Assembly: GCA_937625935.1 (NCBI GenBank)
Contig: OW569373.1
Span: 248,001-312,000 of the forward strand
Source of the DNA: Tetramitus jugosus
Lineage: Eukaryota > Heterolobosea > Eutetramitea > Acrasida > Vahlkampfiidae
Direction of reading: 5' to 3'
Length of the DNA: 64,000 bases
Shown: positions 9,734 to 20,700 of the stretch, one piece after another
Numbering within the stretch: the first letter of the stretch is position 1
Layout of the letters: each line of letters begins with the position of its first letter
Translations under genes and position numbers: made by a program
Notes under the pieces: generated by a model
The model's database searches: none
What the model saw: only the letters and a program-made list of their open reading frames with translations
Told to the model about the DNA's origin: nothing

Positions 9734-11326
9734 ATGTCCAACCATACGGGCTCCTTGTTCTCCTCATTCCAGCTGCCATCATCCTCTACAAGAGAATATC
9801 GTAGACAACAGCAGCAGTCAACCAACAATACCAATTCTATTAATAGCCATCCAAACAAAAATCAGTCAACCAACAATGATGTTACAACAAGGACATCATC
9901 TACAACTGGTAATGGAAATAATGGAACAAACTCCAGTTCAAATACAGCACCTCCATCAAGACCTTTATTGGAATCAGAGGACAGAGCAGCCAACTTGACC
10001 CATGCACAAATTTCTCAATACTTTAATCTGCCACTCCATGAAGCCATTGTACAGTTAAGAGTCGATGAAGGATCACTAAAGAGAAGATGTAGACAATTGG
10101 GTATTTCAAGATGGCCATACAGAAAACGTGTCAATCTCCTCAAGTCATCCTCCAATAAGAACAATAATAATGCTGCTGCTGATAGTAGTAATGCTGCGAT
10201 AACTCCCAATAATGGTATTCGGAGTCAATTCCACCAGTATAACCTCCACACGATGGCATCACCATCACCTTCTCCAATGGACACCAGCAATCAAATGACT
10301 GATGATGATGAGCATGAGCAACCATCACAACAACAATCATCATCATCATCACACATGCATCATCAATCCACAACCATGAACTCATCACCTTCATCCAAGC
10401 TCAAGGAAGTCAAGAAGAAGGCTGCTGATTCACTGTTCAAGTGCTTCCAAGTGTTCAAGGCACCCAACAAGGAACCTAGTCCACAAAAGATGACACAGGA
10501 GGAACATCAGAGAAAGCAGAGTACGATGCAAGGTGAGTTCAACAGTAAACTTGAACCTGTTGCTGAACCACCAAGAACCTCTCAACCACAACAGCCACCA
10601 CAGCATCAACACTTGCCTCATCCTCAACCATCATACCACCACAACAACAGCAACAACAACAACAACAACAGTTATCAGTATCCTCAACAACCACATTCTG
10701 ATGACTTTAACAGCAATCATCATCATGAAGGTTATTCGGCAAGATGGCAACAACCAATGAACAACAATCAAGATGCCTATTGGAAGAAGGGTGGTGGTAA
10801 TGGTGATCATCAGCAACAACCACAACCACAACAACAACAGTTGACTGGATCTCCTCCATCCATCATGTCCAAACTTCACCAATATCACACTCAAGCATCC
10901 AACAACCATGTTCGCCCATATCATCAAGAACATCCTACTCCTTCCACTCCTCATCAATTCAATCACAATCATTTCAACTCTAATTATCAGTATCCTCCAC
11001 AACAACAAGGTTCCTATTCATCATCATCATCATCAAGAGTGGCTCCATCTCCTCATTTGCAACCATTGCCATCCATTAGTGACATGCTTGCATCGATTCA
11101 TGAAGATGAGAGCATGATGAACAAGAAGAGATCGAGAAGAGATTCGGCTGATCAAGTGTATCAACAACAGTTTGCTGGTCCAACCAAGAAGCTCAACTCT
11201 CCTTCGATTTTTGACATGAACAGAAATCATAATCACAACAACAACAACAACAACTATCACCACAATAACAATCAACATCAGACCGGCAATTACCACTTTG
11301 GTGCACCTCATTATATCACCAATTAA
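9734..11326 (+). CDS. RWP-RK transcription factor with long Gln/Asn-rich regions
   Basis: A single exon of 530 codons. Residues about 86-137 are a clear RWP-RK DNA-binding domain: ISQYFNLPLHEAIVQL, then LKRRCRQLGISRWPYRKR, with the invariant RWPYRK and the helix before it. RWP-RK proteins control nitrogen response and gamete identity in plants and algae, and are also found in amoebae. The rest is low complexity: Ser/Asn/Thr before the domain, and Gln, Asn, His, Pro and Ser runs after it. A basic segment (MMNKKRSRRDS) near residue 465 could be a nuclear signal. No NIN-type PB1 or GAF domain is visible, so it belongs to the short RKD-like class. Targets cannot be inferred. The Gln/Asn/His-rich tail resembles activation domains of Dictyostelium-type regulators. 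Confidence 0.93.
   Translation: MSNHTGSLFSSFQLPSSSTREYRRQQQQSTNNTNSINSHPNKNQSTNNDVTTRTSSTTGNGNNGTNSSSNTAPPSRPLLESEDRAANLTHAQISQYFNLPLHEAIVQLRVDEGSLKRRCRQLGISRWPYRKRVNLLKSSSNKNNNNAAADSSNAAITPNNGIRSQFHQYNLHTMASPSPSPMDTSNQMTDDDEHEQPSQQQSSSSSHMHHQSTTMNSSPSSKLKEVKKKAADSLFKCFQVFKAPNKEPSPQKMTQEEHQRKQSTMQGEFNSKLEPVAEPPRTSQPQQPPQHQHLPHPQPSYHHNNSNNNNNNSYQYPQQPHSDDFNSNHHHEGYSARWQQPMNNNQDAYWKKGGGNGDHQQQPQPQQQQLTGSPPSIMSKLHQYHTQASNNHVRPYHQEHPTPSTPHQFNHNHFNSNYQYPPQQQGSYSSSSSSRVAPSPHLQPLPSISDMLASIHEDESMMNKKRSRRDSADQVYQQQFAGPTKKLNSPSIFDMNRNHNHNNNNNNYHHNNNQHQTGNYHFGAPHYITN
10620..11280. repeat. CAA/CAT/AAC triplet-rich coding tracts
   Basis: Short runs of caa, aac, cat and cac triplets recur (about 10630-10680, 10815-10845, 11020-11035, 11235-11275). 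All are in frame with the RWP-RK gene and encode Gln, Asn, His and Ser runs. They also create long open shadow frames on the opposite strand, which I do not regard as genes. Confidence 0.7.
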
Positions 11327-11818
11327 TCCGGTGGTATAAGGAGGATATAATTGTAGTAATAGTAGTAGGTAGTAGGTAGGGTAGTAGCAGTCGTAGTGAG
11401 TTTTAGAAAAGAACAACAGGAAACAACGGATAATGAAAAATAGCAATAAGAGTATTAGACTGAATCAATTTTGGAAGAGGACTAGGACATATGGTCGTCT
11501 AGGTGGTGTGTGCTTGTATGTAACAAATCCACACAGGATTATTAATCTCAACAAATTAAATAAAAACAAGCAATTGTTTAATGGTATTTTTTTTCGTTCA
11601 TTGTTTTTTCAATCATCCCTCGTGTTTTGTATTTTTGGCGGTTGACATCCACATCAAATTTACGATTTGTTATTTCGAGTGGACGATGACAAACATGAGG
11701 ACAAAGATAACAACTTGGAATCATAATTTTTGTACTCCGGACGAGACTAGTTGATAAAGGACATGATGAGAAATTCAATTCAGTGAAAGAACAGGAAATT
11801 TCAAAGTTAAACTCACCG
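11327..11818. other. Intergenic region with no recognised gene
   Basis: About 490 bp lie between the RWP-RK stop and the GT43 start, with purine-rich gtagtag repeats at the left and AT-rich leader sequence at the right. The GT43 frame stays open upstream to 11783, but only with a GTG codon there, so I treat it as leader. Confidence 0.45.
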
Positions 11819-12844
11819 ATGACGACTGCACAAGAGAATTCCGTGAAACTATCGAATAATGGTTCGAACAATCAAACCCAGTCAAAGATACCTTTAGTAC
11901 TTTTGGTGGTTCTCGTTTTACTGAATTTGTTTTTATTTTACGGCTTGAATGACGTGAGGGACATTGAAGACTCTCTTCCATTGTCCGTTTCAACTCTTAC
12001 GGCTCGTCACCATAACCAAAATGCTCAAAGAAGAATCTACTTTATTACTCCAACTTACGACAATTTAAACCAAAGAGCAGATTTGGTGAGATTGTCCAAT
12101 ACTCTTCGTTTTATTGATAATTTGATGTGGATTGTCGTAGAAGATGCAAAAACACCATCAAAGATCTTGAGAGATTACTTGGACTCGACTGGGATTCCTT
12201 ATGTACTACTCGCTGCAACAAACTACACAGAGAACTTACAGGGTCATCGAGGTTTAGTACAGAGAAATGTTGCGTTGAACTACATTGAACAGATATTGGT
12301 CAATGAAAAAGCATGTCCAAACGAGAAACAAGAAGGGGGATTGGATGCAAATGTGAGGAGTAGCGAACATTCTGGAATCATTTATTTTGGAGACGATGAC
12401 AATGCTTTTGATCTGAGACTCTTTGACGTGCTAAGAAGTATAAAGAGATATGCTGTTTTTAATGTTGGTCTCATCGGAGGTTCGAACTTTGAGGAAGGAT
12501 TTGAAGGTCCGATCACAGATGAAGCAGGACGTATCATTGGATTTAATTCTGGATTCAAAGGAAGAACTTATGGAGTAGATATGGCAGGTCTCGCATTTAC
12601 CACTGAAGAACTATGCAAGCATAAATTCACTCTTCGGTTCAATATGAACTGGAGAAGTGGCAAGCAAGAGGACAAGTTTTTGGTCAAAATATCTCCACTA
12701 GTGAAAGAAGCTGAAGTACCAACCAAACAGGTTTTAACCTTCCATACCAAATCCCTCAAAAATGAACAAATCAAAAGATACAATCCTGCTTGGACTGGTG
12801 ACGTAATGGCACCACTCGAGGAACAATTGCCACTGGGACAGTAA
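11819..12844 (+). CDS. GT43 family beta-glucuronyltransferase-like enzyme
   Basis: 341 residues from the first ATG (MTTAQENSV). A single hydrophobic helix (about residues 22-45) makes it a type II Golgi membrane protein. The luminal domain matches GT43 (animal B3GAT, plant IRX9/IRX14): IYFITPTYDNLNQRADLVRL at its start, LMWIVVEDA, HRGLVQRNVALNYI, the metal-binding DDD in YFGDDDNAFD (about residue 202), then VGLIGG and ITDEAGRIIGFNSGF, where the conserved Glu is the expected catalytic base. GT43 enzymes transfer glucuronic acid (or xylose in plants) from the UDP-sugar. The acceptor cannot be read from sequence. It lies next to a GT14-like gene on the same strand. Confidence 0.88.
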   Translation: MTTAQENSVKLSNNGSNNQTQSKIPLVLLVVLVLLNLFLFYGLNDVRDIEDSLPLSVSTLTARHHNQNAQRRIYFITPTYDNLNQRADLVRLSNTLRFIDNLMWIVVEDAKTPSKILRDYLDSTGIPYVLLAATNYTENLQGHRGLVQRNVALNYIEQILVNEKACPNEKQEGGLDANVRSSEHSGIIYFGDDDNAFDLRLFDVLRSIKRYAVFNVGLIGGSNFEEGFEGPITDEAGRIIGFNSGFKGRTYGVDMAGLAFTTEELCKHKFTLRFNMNWRSGKQEDKFLVKISPLVKEAEVPTKQVLTFHTKSLKNEQIKRYNPAWTGDVMAPLEEQLPLGQ

Positions 12845-13130
12845 ATAAAAATGTGTATCGAGTTATCTAATGCTGTATAGACTATTTGTGCAATTCGTCT
12901 AGGCAAGTCCTTAATCATCCAATATTTTCCTTTCAAGGACTTGATTTCCCTGCACTACTCCGTAGTCCCTCCTTCGAAGGACTAAAAATTTTGGGCAGAG
13001 CGAGTTTGGAGAAAAAGATGAGACTTGGGTGTCAAAAAATACATCATGAAGATAGAGAGAAGCAGATAATGATTATTTCGGATGATCCATATCCACCAAG
13101 CAAACCAAACACAACTAGTAACTTCATAAA

Positions 13131-14948
13131 ATGAAGAGAGATGGTATCGAAAGGTTCTTCACGAACCAAAACTTGAGAATTCTGTTGTACATGGTGCTCT
13201 TTCTCTTGGTTGGAAATTTTATTGCATTCATTTTAAGAGTATCACTATCCTATCAGAGTGATGACAGCAGGAAGTTCAAGTCAGAAACCACTGTTTCATC
13301 ACTACTATCCATTCGAAGAGTCATAGAGAAGTATCCACCCAATATTGATCAATTGGTGCTCATGGACAAGTTTTTTCATGCAACAGAGACCTTTAATATC
13401 CCAATCTTTTGCAGATATGGGGCCACAGTGACAGAACATGAAGAATCCAAACTTGAAGATGCAAAATTGTTGAAGATTTGGTACAACAGACCTCCTATAG
13501 ATGATCTGTATCATTGTGTGTGTCCATTCATAAAATACAATGGTCCCAACTGTTATTCAAGAGAGGAGGAGAAATTGATTGGCACAAGTTTGTTTGTTGA
13601 GGATCGTAGAGATTTATCACTAGATAGACTTGGTGCCGTTTCAAATTTGAAGAACAGTAACGAGAAACTTGATTTTGGAGTGAATCCAGTGATATGGTCA
13701 GCGACTCCTGTAGCGGCAGCCACTCATGTTAAGCTCAGTGAAGAACAAGTCAAAATGGAGATGTTGGAGAGGTATAGACTCATTAGAATGAAAAACAGCA
13801 CTTCAATTATCAGTAATGTGAATCAAGACTTGTACCTTCCTGCTAAAACGTTGCACCCTCAGGATTACTTGCCCATCGATAAAAAGTTTTACTCTCTTCT
13901 CGTTGAAGAGGGTCCCTGGATGTACAATGATATGGTGATACTCAGTCACTTACTAAAGTTCAACCAGGAACGACTCCTGGATGACAATGAAAGAGATACT
14001 CCCCAGATGATTCCAAGAAGTTGGATAGGAGGAGAAGACCTTCGCGACTCAACCAAGCTATTGTTCACCTTTATCATCGATAAGAAGATAAAGGATGAGT
14101 CAGAGTGGGAGGTTTTCGAACTGTTGGTGAAAAACTCTTATACCAAAGGCCATTACTATGTAATTAGTATCTCAAAGCATGTATACCAGTCTGTGATAGA
14201 TAGAATACTAGGGATAAAAAGAGAGAGAATCGGAGACGATGAGGACAATATTGTCATCATACCTGAATTGGATTCCATCAATGCTGACAATGATCCCAAG
14301 GCCATTGCATACATGAACATTTTGGCAGTTCTCCATGCCTACAATAAGGATTGGAAAGATTGGAGTTTCACCCTGAATCTCGCTACAGATCATGCTCTAA
14401 CACAAACCATCGACGAACTTGAGAAGCACCTGAGGGATTTCAAGCAGACCGATTTGTTTGTAGATGTTAAGGAGTTTGGCCGAGTGTCTAGAAACATGTT
14501 TGTTCAGCGATTCTACGAACAGCCCTTCAGACAAGGATATCCACAAGGGAATATGGCAATAATGACAGCAGCTGTTGGACATCCATTCTCAGTTGTTTCG
14601 AATGTCTTTTACAGAACACTGATCAGTAGTAAGATTGGTGTTGATATTCTTGTGTGGACAAGGTGGACAGCGAATCCATCAAGGATGTTCCTTGCCAGTC
14701 TTGTGACCACCTTAACGAGAACAGGTAGGAGAGCGTTGCCTCTAGTCGATGGAACGGTTATCCAGAAACCAATGTTTGACAATCAACAAGAAAAAGCAGG
14801 TCTCTTGTATCGAGGCAACTGGAAGGAGAATGGTCCAGTCGAAGATTTGACCTCTGATGATATACCCAAGATTAAGAAATCTTCTGACACATTCTTTGTA
14901 AGAGGAGTTAAGCAAAGCAAAATTGCAGAGTCCCTTCTCTCGGGGTAA
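13131..14948 (+). CDS. GT14-like (core-2/I-branching or xylosyltransferase) type II membrane protein
   Basis: 605 residues with one N-terminal membrane helix (about 17-37), so type II Golgi topology. A small Cys-rich patch (HCVCPF...GPNCY, about 125-138) follows the stem. From about residue 305 the order of motifs resembles GT14: LLFTFIIDKK with a region like 'YLIxxHKDxxxLxxLLxxIY', GHYYVISISKHVYQ, DWKDWSFTLNLATDHAL with a following DELEKHL (parallel to 'WDYFINLSxxDYPLxTxxEL'), then HPFSVVSNVFYRTLI (parallel to the 'GSxWFVLSRxFVxY' strand). Several residues usual in GT14 are replaced, such as the Asp-Tyr-Pro after the LNL strand, so activity and donor are uncertain. The family call comes from pattern and order, not from a search. 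Confidence 0.5.
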   Translation: MKRDGIERFFTNQNLRILLYMVLFLLVGNFIAFILRVSLSYQSDDSRKFKSETTVSSLLSIRRVIEKYPPNIDQLVLMDKFFHATETFNIPIFCRYGATVTEHEESKLEDAKLLKIWYNRPPIDDLYHCVCPFIKYNGPNCYSREEEKLIGTSLFVEDRRDLSLDRLGAVSNLKNSNEKLDFGVNPVIWSATPVAAATHVKLSEEQVKMEMLERYRLIRMKNSTSIISNVNQDLYLPAKTLHPQDYLPIDKKFYSLLVEEGPWMYNDMVILSHLLKFNQERLLDDNERDTPQMIPRSWIGGEDLRDSTKLLFTFIIDKKIKDESEWEVFELLVKNSYTKGHYYVISISKHVYQSVIDRILGIKRERIGDDEDNIVIIPELDSINADNDPKAIAYMNILAVLHAYNKDWKDWSFTLNLATDHALTQTIDELEKHLRDFKQTDLFVDVKEFGRVSRNMFVQRFYEQPFRQGYPQGNMAIMTAAVGHPFSVVSNVFYRTLISSKIGVDILVWTRWTANPSRMFLASLVTTLTRTGRRALPLVDGTVIQKPMFDNQQEKAGLLYRGNWKENGPVEDLTSDDIPKIKKSSDTFFVRGVKQSKIAESLLSG

Positions 14949-14997
14949 GGAGTCGAACAAAGCTCCGCTTCCCTTGAAAATAAATAGAAAAAGCAAA

Positions 14998-17290
14998 ATG
15001 AGATCTTTTCCATCAAGTACCGGATTGCTTGTGTCAGTCTTGTTTTTGTTTGTTGTGATTCTCCATGCGTTGTCAGATGTGCCAAAAGGTGTGCAAAAAA
15101 CAGGTTCTTCTCTGCCATCAACTCCCACATTGGGCGTTTGTTACTATCCAGAGCAGTGGAGCAGCTCTCTGTGGTCATCTGATATCAAGAGAATGAAGCA
15201 GGTGGGGATTCGATATGTAAGATTGGGAGAGTTCATGTGGTCAGTGATTGAACCATCCTATCAAACATTCAATTGGACTGTGATTGATCGAGTGTTGGAT
15301 CTGATGAAGGAAGAGGGATCTATGAGGGCCATTATTGGTACACCGACAGCAACTCCACCCAAATGGTTGATAGATGCAGAAGGTGGAGATAATACATCTA
15401 GCTTGATATTACCCTGGTCTATTGAGAATCAGGTGAGAACGTTTGGGAGCAGGAGACACTACAAATTTTCTAGTGACGTGTACTTGAAACACAGTAGAAG
15501 GATCGTGGAGCAGATTGCTCGTCGTTACGGAAATCATCCGGTAGTGGCAGGATTTCAGTTGGACAATGAGTATGGTTGTCACTCAACAGTTAGAAGTTAT
15601 GATCGAGGGGATACTTTGAGCAAGTTTAGGAGTTGGTTGAAGAGGAAATATGGAAACGATGTTCGATTTTTGAATGAAAGATGGGGTAATTCGTTTTGGT
15701 CCATGGAGTACAAGTCATTCGAGGAAATTGACTTACCTAATCTCACTGTTACTGAGGCAAATCCTTCCCATTGGCTCGCTTTTTATCGATTTAGTTCCGA
15801 TCTAGTCGCTGAATACAGTGATTCTCAGACGCAAGTGTTGAGACAATACATCAACTCAGACAAATTCATCACCACTAACTTTATGGGCATGTTCTGGGAT
15901 ATGGATCATTTTGATTTGACAGAGAAAAGCAACTTGGACATTGCTAGTTGGGATTCATATCCGTTGGGATTTACCGATTCGTTTCATGTGTTTACAAACG
16001 ACGAGAAGATAATGTACGCAAAAACCGGTCATCCAGATATTTCTGCATTTCATCATGACTTATACTCGGGAGTAACTGGTAGAGGAATGAAGAGGGATCA
16101 ATTCATTGTAATGGAGGTAAGTATTGTTGATTCTTGAGGTCTAGTATCTTATACTAACACTTGATATATGTTGAACGAAGCAACAACCAGGGCCAGTGAA
16201 TTGGGCATCATACAATCCTTCTCCTCACCTAGGAATGGTTAGACTTTGGACATGGGAAGCCTTTTCTCATGGATCAAATCTTGTATCCTACTTTAGGTGG
16301 AGACAAGCACCTTTTGCTCAAGAACAGATGCACAGTGGCCTGAATCGTGTTGATAATAGTCCAGATGTAGCATACAATGAGGCTGCTCAAGTATTCCAAG
16401 AACTTCAAAAATTACCAGAGGGTGCTCTTGTCAATCCTCCCCAACGTGCGCCCATCGCTCTTCTACTTTCCTACCCTTCTAGTTGGGCTTTATCTATCCA
16501 ACCACAGGGGTCTGATTTCACTTATGATTCTATTGTCTTCAATTTCTATACAGTACTGCGCTCCCTTGGGTTGGACATTGATATACTGCGACCAGGAGCA
16601 GACCTTACCGGGTACCGAGCGGTATTCATTCCAACACTACCAATTGCTGATGAGTCAAACACAGCTGTTGAATCGTTGGAAAAGTATGTGCTCCAAAACA
16701 AGGATGTTGCCCTTGTCGTAGGACCAAGGACAGGCAGTAAAACTAGTGATTTGACATTTTCTACACCATTACCACCTGGTACAAGATTACAGAAGTTATT
16801 ATTGCCATTTAGTGTAGACAGAGTTGAATCATTTAGACCTGGCTCTCCATTGAGTGACAGGGTATCATATAGTGGAGTACAGTACAAACTTAATGTTTGG
16901 AAGGAATGGCTAAGGGTGTTACCAGGTCGTGAGAATGTGTCAATCAAGGCCACTTTCAGTGATGGTATGAAGTTGCCAGCAATCTTGGAAACAAAGATTG
17001 CAAATACTTCATCGACTGTTCAATACTTGGCTTTCTGGCCAAGTCAAGACTTTCTCATGGCCTATTTGGCCGATGTCCTAAACACTATCAGTGTTCCAAT
17101 CAAGAAGTTACCTACAGGGATCAGAATGCGCAATAGAGGGGAAGTCACCTTCTTGTTCAACTATCGTGATACACACATCGATGTCAAAGACCTGCTCCCA
17201 CCCAAATACCAAATTTTAGTGGGTGAGTCGACGACCACAACTGCAACTGACATGAAACCGCACAGCGTTTTGGCGTTCAGAAAACTGTAG
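14998..17290 (+). CDS. Secreted GH42 beta-galactosidase
   Basis: Exons 14998-16116 and 16181-17290 are joined across a 64-bp intron (GTAAGT...GAAG) with a TACTAAC box at 16152-16158. The product is 742 residues. An N-terminal hydrophobic stretch (about 8-26) looks like a signal peptide. The GH42 (beta/alpha)8 barrel starts with LGVCYYPEQW and continues with YVRLGEFMWSVIEP and GTPTATPPKWL. The acid/base glutamate is E191 in FQLDNEYGCH, and the nucleophile is E373 in VMEQQPGPVNW. The nucleophile codon is the last codon of exon 1. The trimerisation-like domain B and a C-terminal beta domain complete the usual length (about 650-700). The enzyme cleaves beta-galactosides, probably in food vacuoles or outside the cell. 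GH42 is mainly bacterial, so transfer is plausible, followed by intron gain. Confidence 0.92.
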
Positions 17291-17331
17291 CTGATAAAAT
17301 AAAAATCGAAAGAGACCTACCGTTACTTTGA

Positions 17332-17613
17332 ATGAACAGTTTTCCGAGCTTGCTCATGCCCTGTCATGGAGTTCTTGCCCCAAAGAAGCGTCTATGGGTT
17401 CGAAAACCTCAGGGATTACTCGACCATGAACTCTCCCAGCTCGAATTGAATTATTTTGCTGAATTGAAGAGAATAAAGAACTTTGACAATCATAAGAAGG
17501 ACTCATTAGTGATGGTAGCTGTCCAAGAGACCGAGATGCCAGAGGATGAATCAATGGTTGACACACTAGTCACAGAAGAAACCATGATGGAAGAACCCTC
17601 ACATATCCACTAA
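17332..17613 (+). CDS. Small hypothetical protein (93 residues)
   Basis: An ATG 42 bp after the GH42 stop opens 93 codons. No family is recognised. The middle (LLDHELSQLELNYFAELKRIKNF) could form an amphipathic helix, and the C-terminus is acidic with many Met and Glu. It may be a real short gene or chance. It ends just before the inverted repeats that flank the piggyBac-like element, so it could also be a truncated remnant of a longer gene. Confidence 0.3.
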   Translation: MNSFPSLLMPCHGVLAPKKRLWVRKPQGLLDHELSQLELNYFAELKRIKNFDNHKKDSLVMVAVQETEMPEDESMVDTLVTEETMMEEPSHIH

Positions 17614-17660
17614 GACTTACTGTGCTTTTTTATGCGTGTTTCTCTGTGTAAAATAGGCCG

Positions 17661-17703
17661 GTGGACACAGGTGTCCACTGTGACATCAACATAAGATGTC
17701 ACA
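17661..17703. repeat. Two adjacent perfect inverted repeats near the transposon end
   Basis: GTGGACAC-AG-GTGTCCAC (17661-17678) is followed directly by TGTGACATC, a 7-base loop and GATGTCACA (17679-17703). Both have perfect arms of 8 and 9 bp. They lie 123 bp beyond the transposase stop and may belong to the left end of the element. Confidence 0.6.
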
Positions 17704-20700
17704 AATGTTGTCGTATGGGGTGTTGGGTGAACAGAGTGTTATTGTATTGAGGGTAGATGCATGTGGGTCACATGAGATACCTTTATTAACATAATTGATC
17801 CAATGCACAACTGAATGAAGCAAGATCACTTCTTCTTGGCCTTCTTTGGTAACTTGCTTGGAATATACTTGTACTTGTCCTGTACAGGATCCTTCTGCTT
17901 GTTCCCAGTACGCATCTTGACAATCTGGTGGTGATATCGATAGGCACACTCTGGATGCAGCCATACTCTGCAACTGGAACAGAAGAATGCTGTGTTTGAA
18001 TGAACACATTCACCAAACTTAATTGGTTTCGCAGTCTTTGTACGATGCTTACTCCACCCAGATGCACAGCAATGGCATTTACCAGTGTAAGTCCTACCAT
18101 TCTCCCTCTTTTTAACACACTTCATGATAAGATGCATCTTGCCCACATTCTGCACTGTCAAATGTTCTTTGGAACGTCCAATGGATGTCGCATACTGTTC
18201 CAGAACATTCTCTATGAACTGACGCTGTGTCATACTCTTCTTATCAGTAACTAATTTGAATAGTATGTATGCATTCACAATCGCCATCTTAATCAAAGCA
18301 AGGAATACAGCTTTCTTCCAGGAGATCTGTCTATGCGGACAGATCTTGTATGAACTACAATGTCTATCATATCTATCCACCCCTTGCATACCATAATTAT
18401 ATGTTACAACCATACGAGGCAGTTTCTTCCCTTTAGAAGTTTCAGCAGTATCTGAACCATACACATTACTCACAAAGTTACATACCTTCTTGTCATGCAA
18501 AGACAATGCAATGATGGTACTATCAGAGTTAGTTACCCAGTTGCTGTCACCCTTAGCCAAATTGTGGTTGTTGATCTTGTCCTTCCATAACTCTGTTGGA
18601 TGATCACTCTTGCAACAGAAAAGGAAATGGTGTCCAGCCTTATGTAACTCTGTTGCAAGAGCATAACTACCATAGTAACTGTCACCAATGTAAATATGAT
18701 ACTTACTTTGCTTTGGCAAGTTAACAAAATGTAGTACCACCTTCCTCGGTGTTAATTTCTCACTCTCCTTCTTCTTCTTATCCTTGTTGATCTTAACTAA
18801 CAACTTCAGAACATCCGAATTGGGATTATCACGCATACTCTGTACCCAGATGTCCAGATCGGTTTGGGTTGTATCAACATTCACAAAGATGTCATTGCTC
18901 ATTGGAACATTCTTCAATCTTAACTTGTTGTTCTCCCAATACACATGGGTGTCACTATCATATCTCTCTTTCCATTCATCACTGCACCATTCCTCAATCT
19001 TCACGTACGTGTGATCTGGTGGTGTAGTATTACTATCCTCTGCAACAGCGGTGGCAACAGACTTATCACCATCATACAATTCAACTTTAGAACCAGGTTT
19101 CATCTTGCCTTCCTGCTTCATTATCTCATGAAGATCATCCAGCTCCAAACATACAATACATTTCATTGCATCGTCTTCACCATACGGTACGCAGTGGTCT
19201 TCACAGAAGACATGATTACATGTGTCACACATATAGAGATCACATTGGCTGGCTCCACAGTCAGTTTGACTGCACCTACTGTCTTCTTCAATGAGCTTGT
19301 CTCGGATGTCTTCCAGGAAACGCTTTCTATAGAAGAAGAAGCTGTGGCAGTAACCTGTTTGGGCATCACATCCATTGAATGTCTTGACTCCTTCACCTGC
19401 TGGCTTATTGGGAATGTATTGCTTATAACAGTATCTACCAGTAAACCTGATCAAACCTTCATCAATTGAGTAATACATACCAGGTAAGTAGTAGTAGTCA
19501 AATGTAGAATTCAGAGCTGCCTCCATCAGGTCCAGATTGCAAGTGATAACTCCATTGGTCTTCCAATAATCATTGGAATTCATTCCAATACGCTTCAAAT
19601 AATCATTCCCATACAGATCTGAATCACTTAAGAATTGTAACTTGATAGATGGTTGAACGTTCAGAGAAGTTGCAAGATCGGCCATAAGCTTCTTCTGGAT
19701 GTCTTCCAAAGTTAACTTGAAGTCAAAGAAGCCAGCATCCTTTATCTTTCCAGCTCTCTTCTTCTGTTTTTGCTCAGCATTTCTACGCTCTTGCTTCTTC
19801 AAAGAGTCCTGCAAAATTCTCTCCATTAATAGTTGCGTCAGATATAAGTGGAGAAATTCTTTCTCAGTCTTGCACTCCTTTGGAATGTTTCTCGGTTGCC
19901 CCTTGAAGTTGAAGTTACTTGGATCAGAAGCAGATGTAAACACTCCCTTGTCCTTGCAATCTGTAATTGTGACATATTCGGATTTCTTCCCCTGTCTGTT
20001 GTTGCAGTTGTCCTTACAACTACATGCCTCTGTGCAATAGTGCTTGGACTTGACACACATGCAGTTCTTACATTCTGCATCTATACCACAACGTGTGCAT
20101 TTGTCGACTGGAACAAACTGTTTCTTCTTATTTGAGTCATCGGTCTTGGCTGCGATGGCAGGTGTAGGTGAATCAGATTGTGTTCCAGTTGCAGTACCAG
20201 ATGAAGCTATAGGATTAGATGTTCCAGGTGTTCCAGAGTTTCTTGGGGTAGCAGATTGTGTTGATCGAGACTTGTTTGCACTATTAGTTGCTGATGTGCT
20301 TGAAGTAACTCGTTGTGTTGAATCAGGGATGTCTTCATCATGAACCACTTCATAATCTTCATCACTGCCATCATCACTCTGATAGATATAATCATCATCG
20401 TTTGGTTCACTGTATGTCTCATCGTATTCCATCTCATCTTCAGGCAGTGATGCTAATATTTCCTCTTCATATTTATCAGCACCCAGTATGTCTAATACTT
20501 CATTCCCTACCGTATAGTATCTCGGCTTAATAGATCTCTTTGGTCTCTGTGATGAGTCAGAAGTGTTGCTGCTAGTGGAACTACTTGCATTTTGTACTCT
20601 CTTCTTATTTGAACTGCTACTTGAAGCTGACGCCTCTTTGTCAGATCGTTTGCGTTTGGCAAGCTGTGTCCTTCGATTCTTCTTTCCCTTCTTGGCCATT

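Noticed and set aside
11033-11446. 137-codon minus-strand frame
   Set aside because: Antisense of Gln/Asn-coding triplet repeats in the RWP-RK gene; Val/Ile runs are artefacts.
12886-13134. 82-codon frame before the GT14-like gene
   Set aside because: Ends at the GT14-like start with no domain; regarded as leader.
18945-19469. 174-codon plus-strand frame
   Set aside because: Antisense to the piggyBac transposase.
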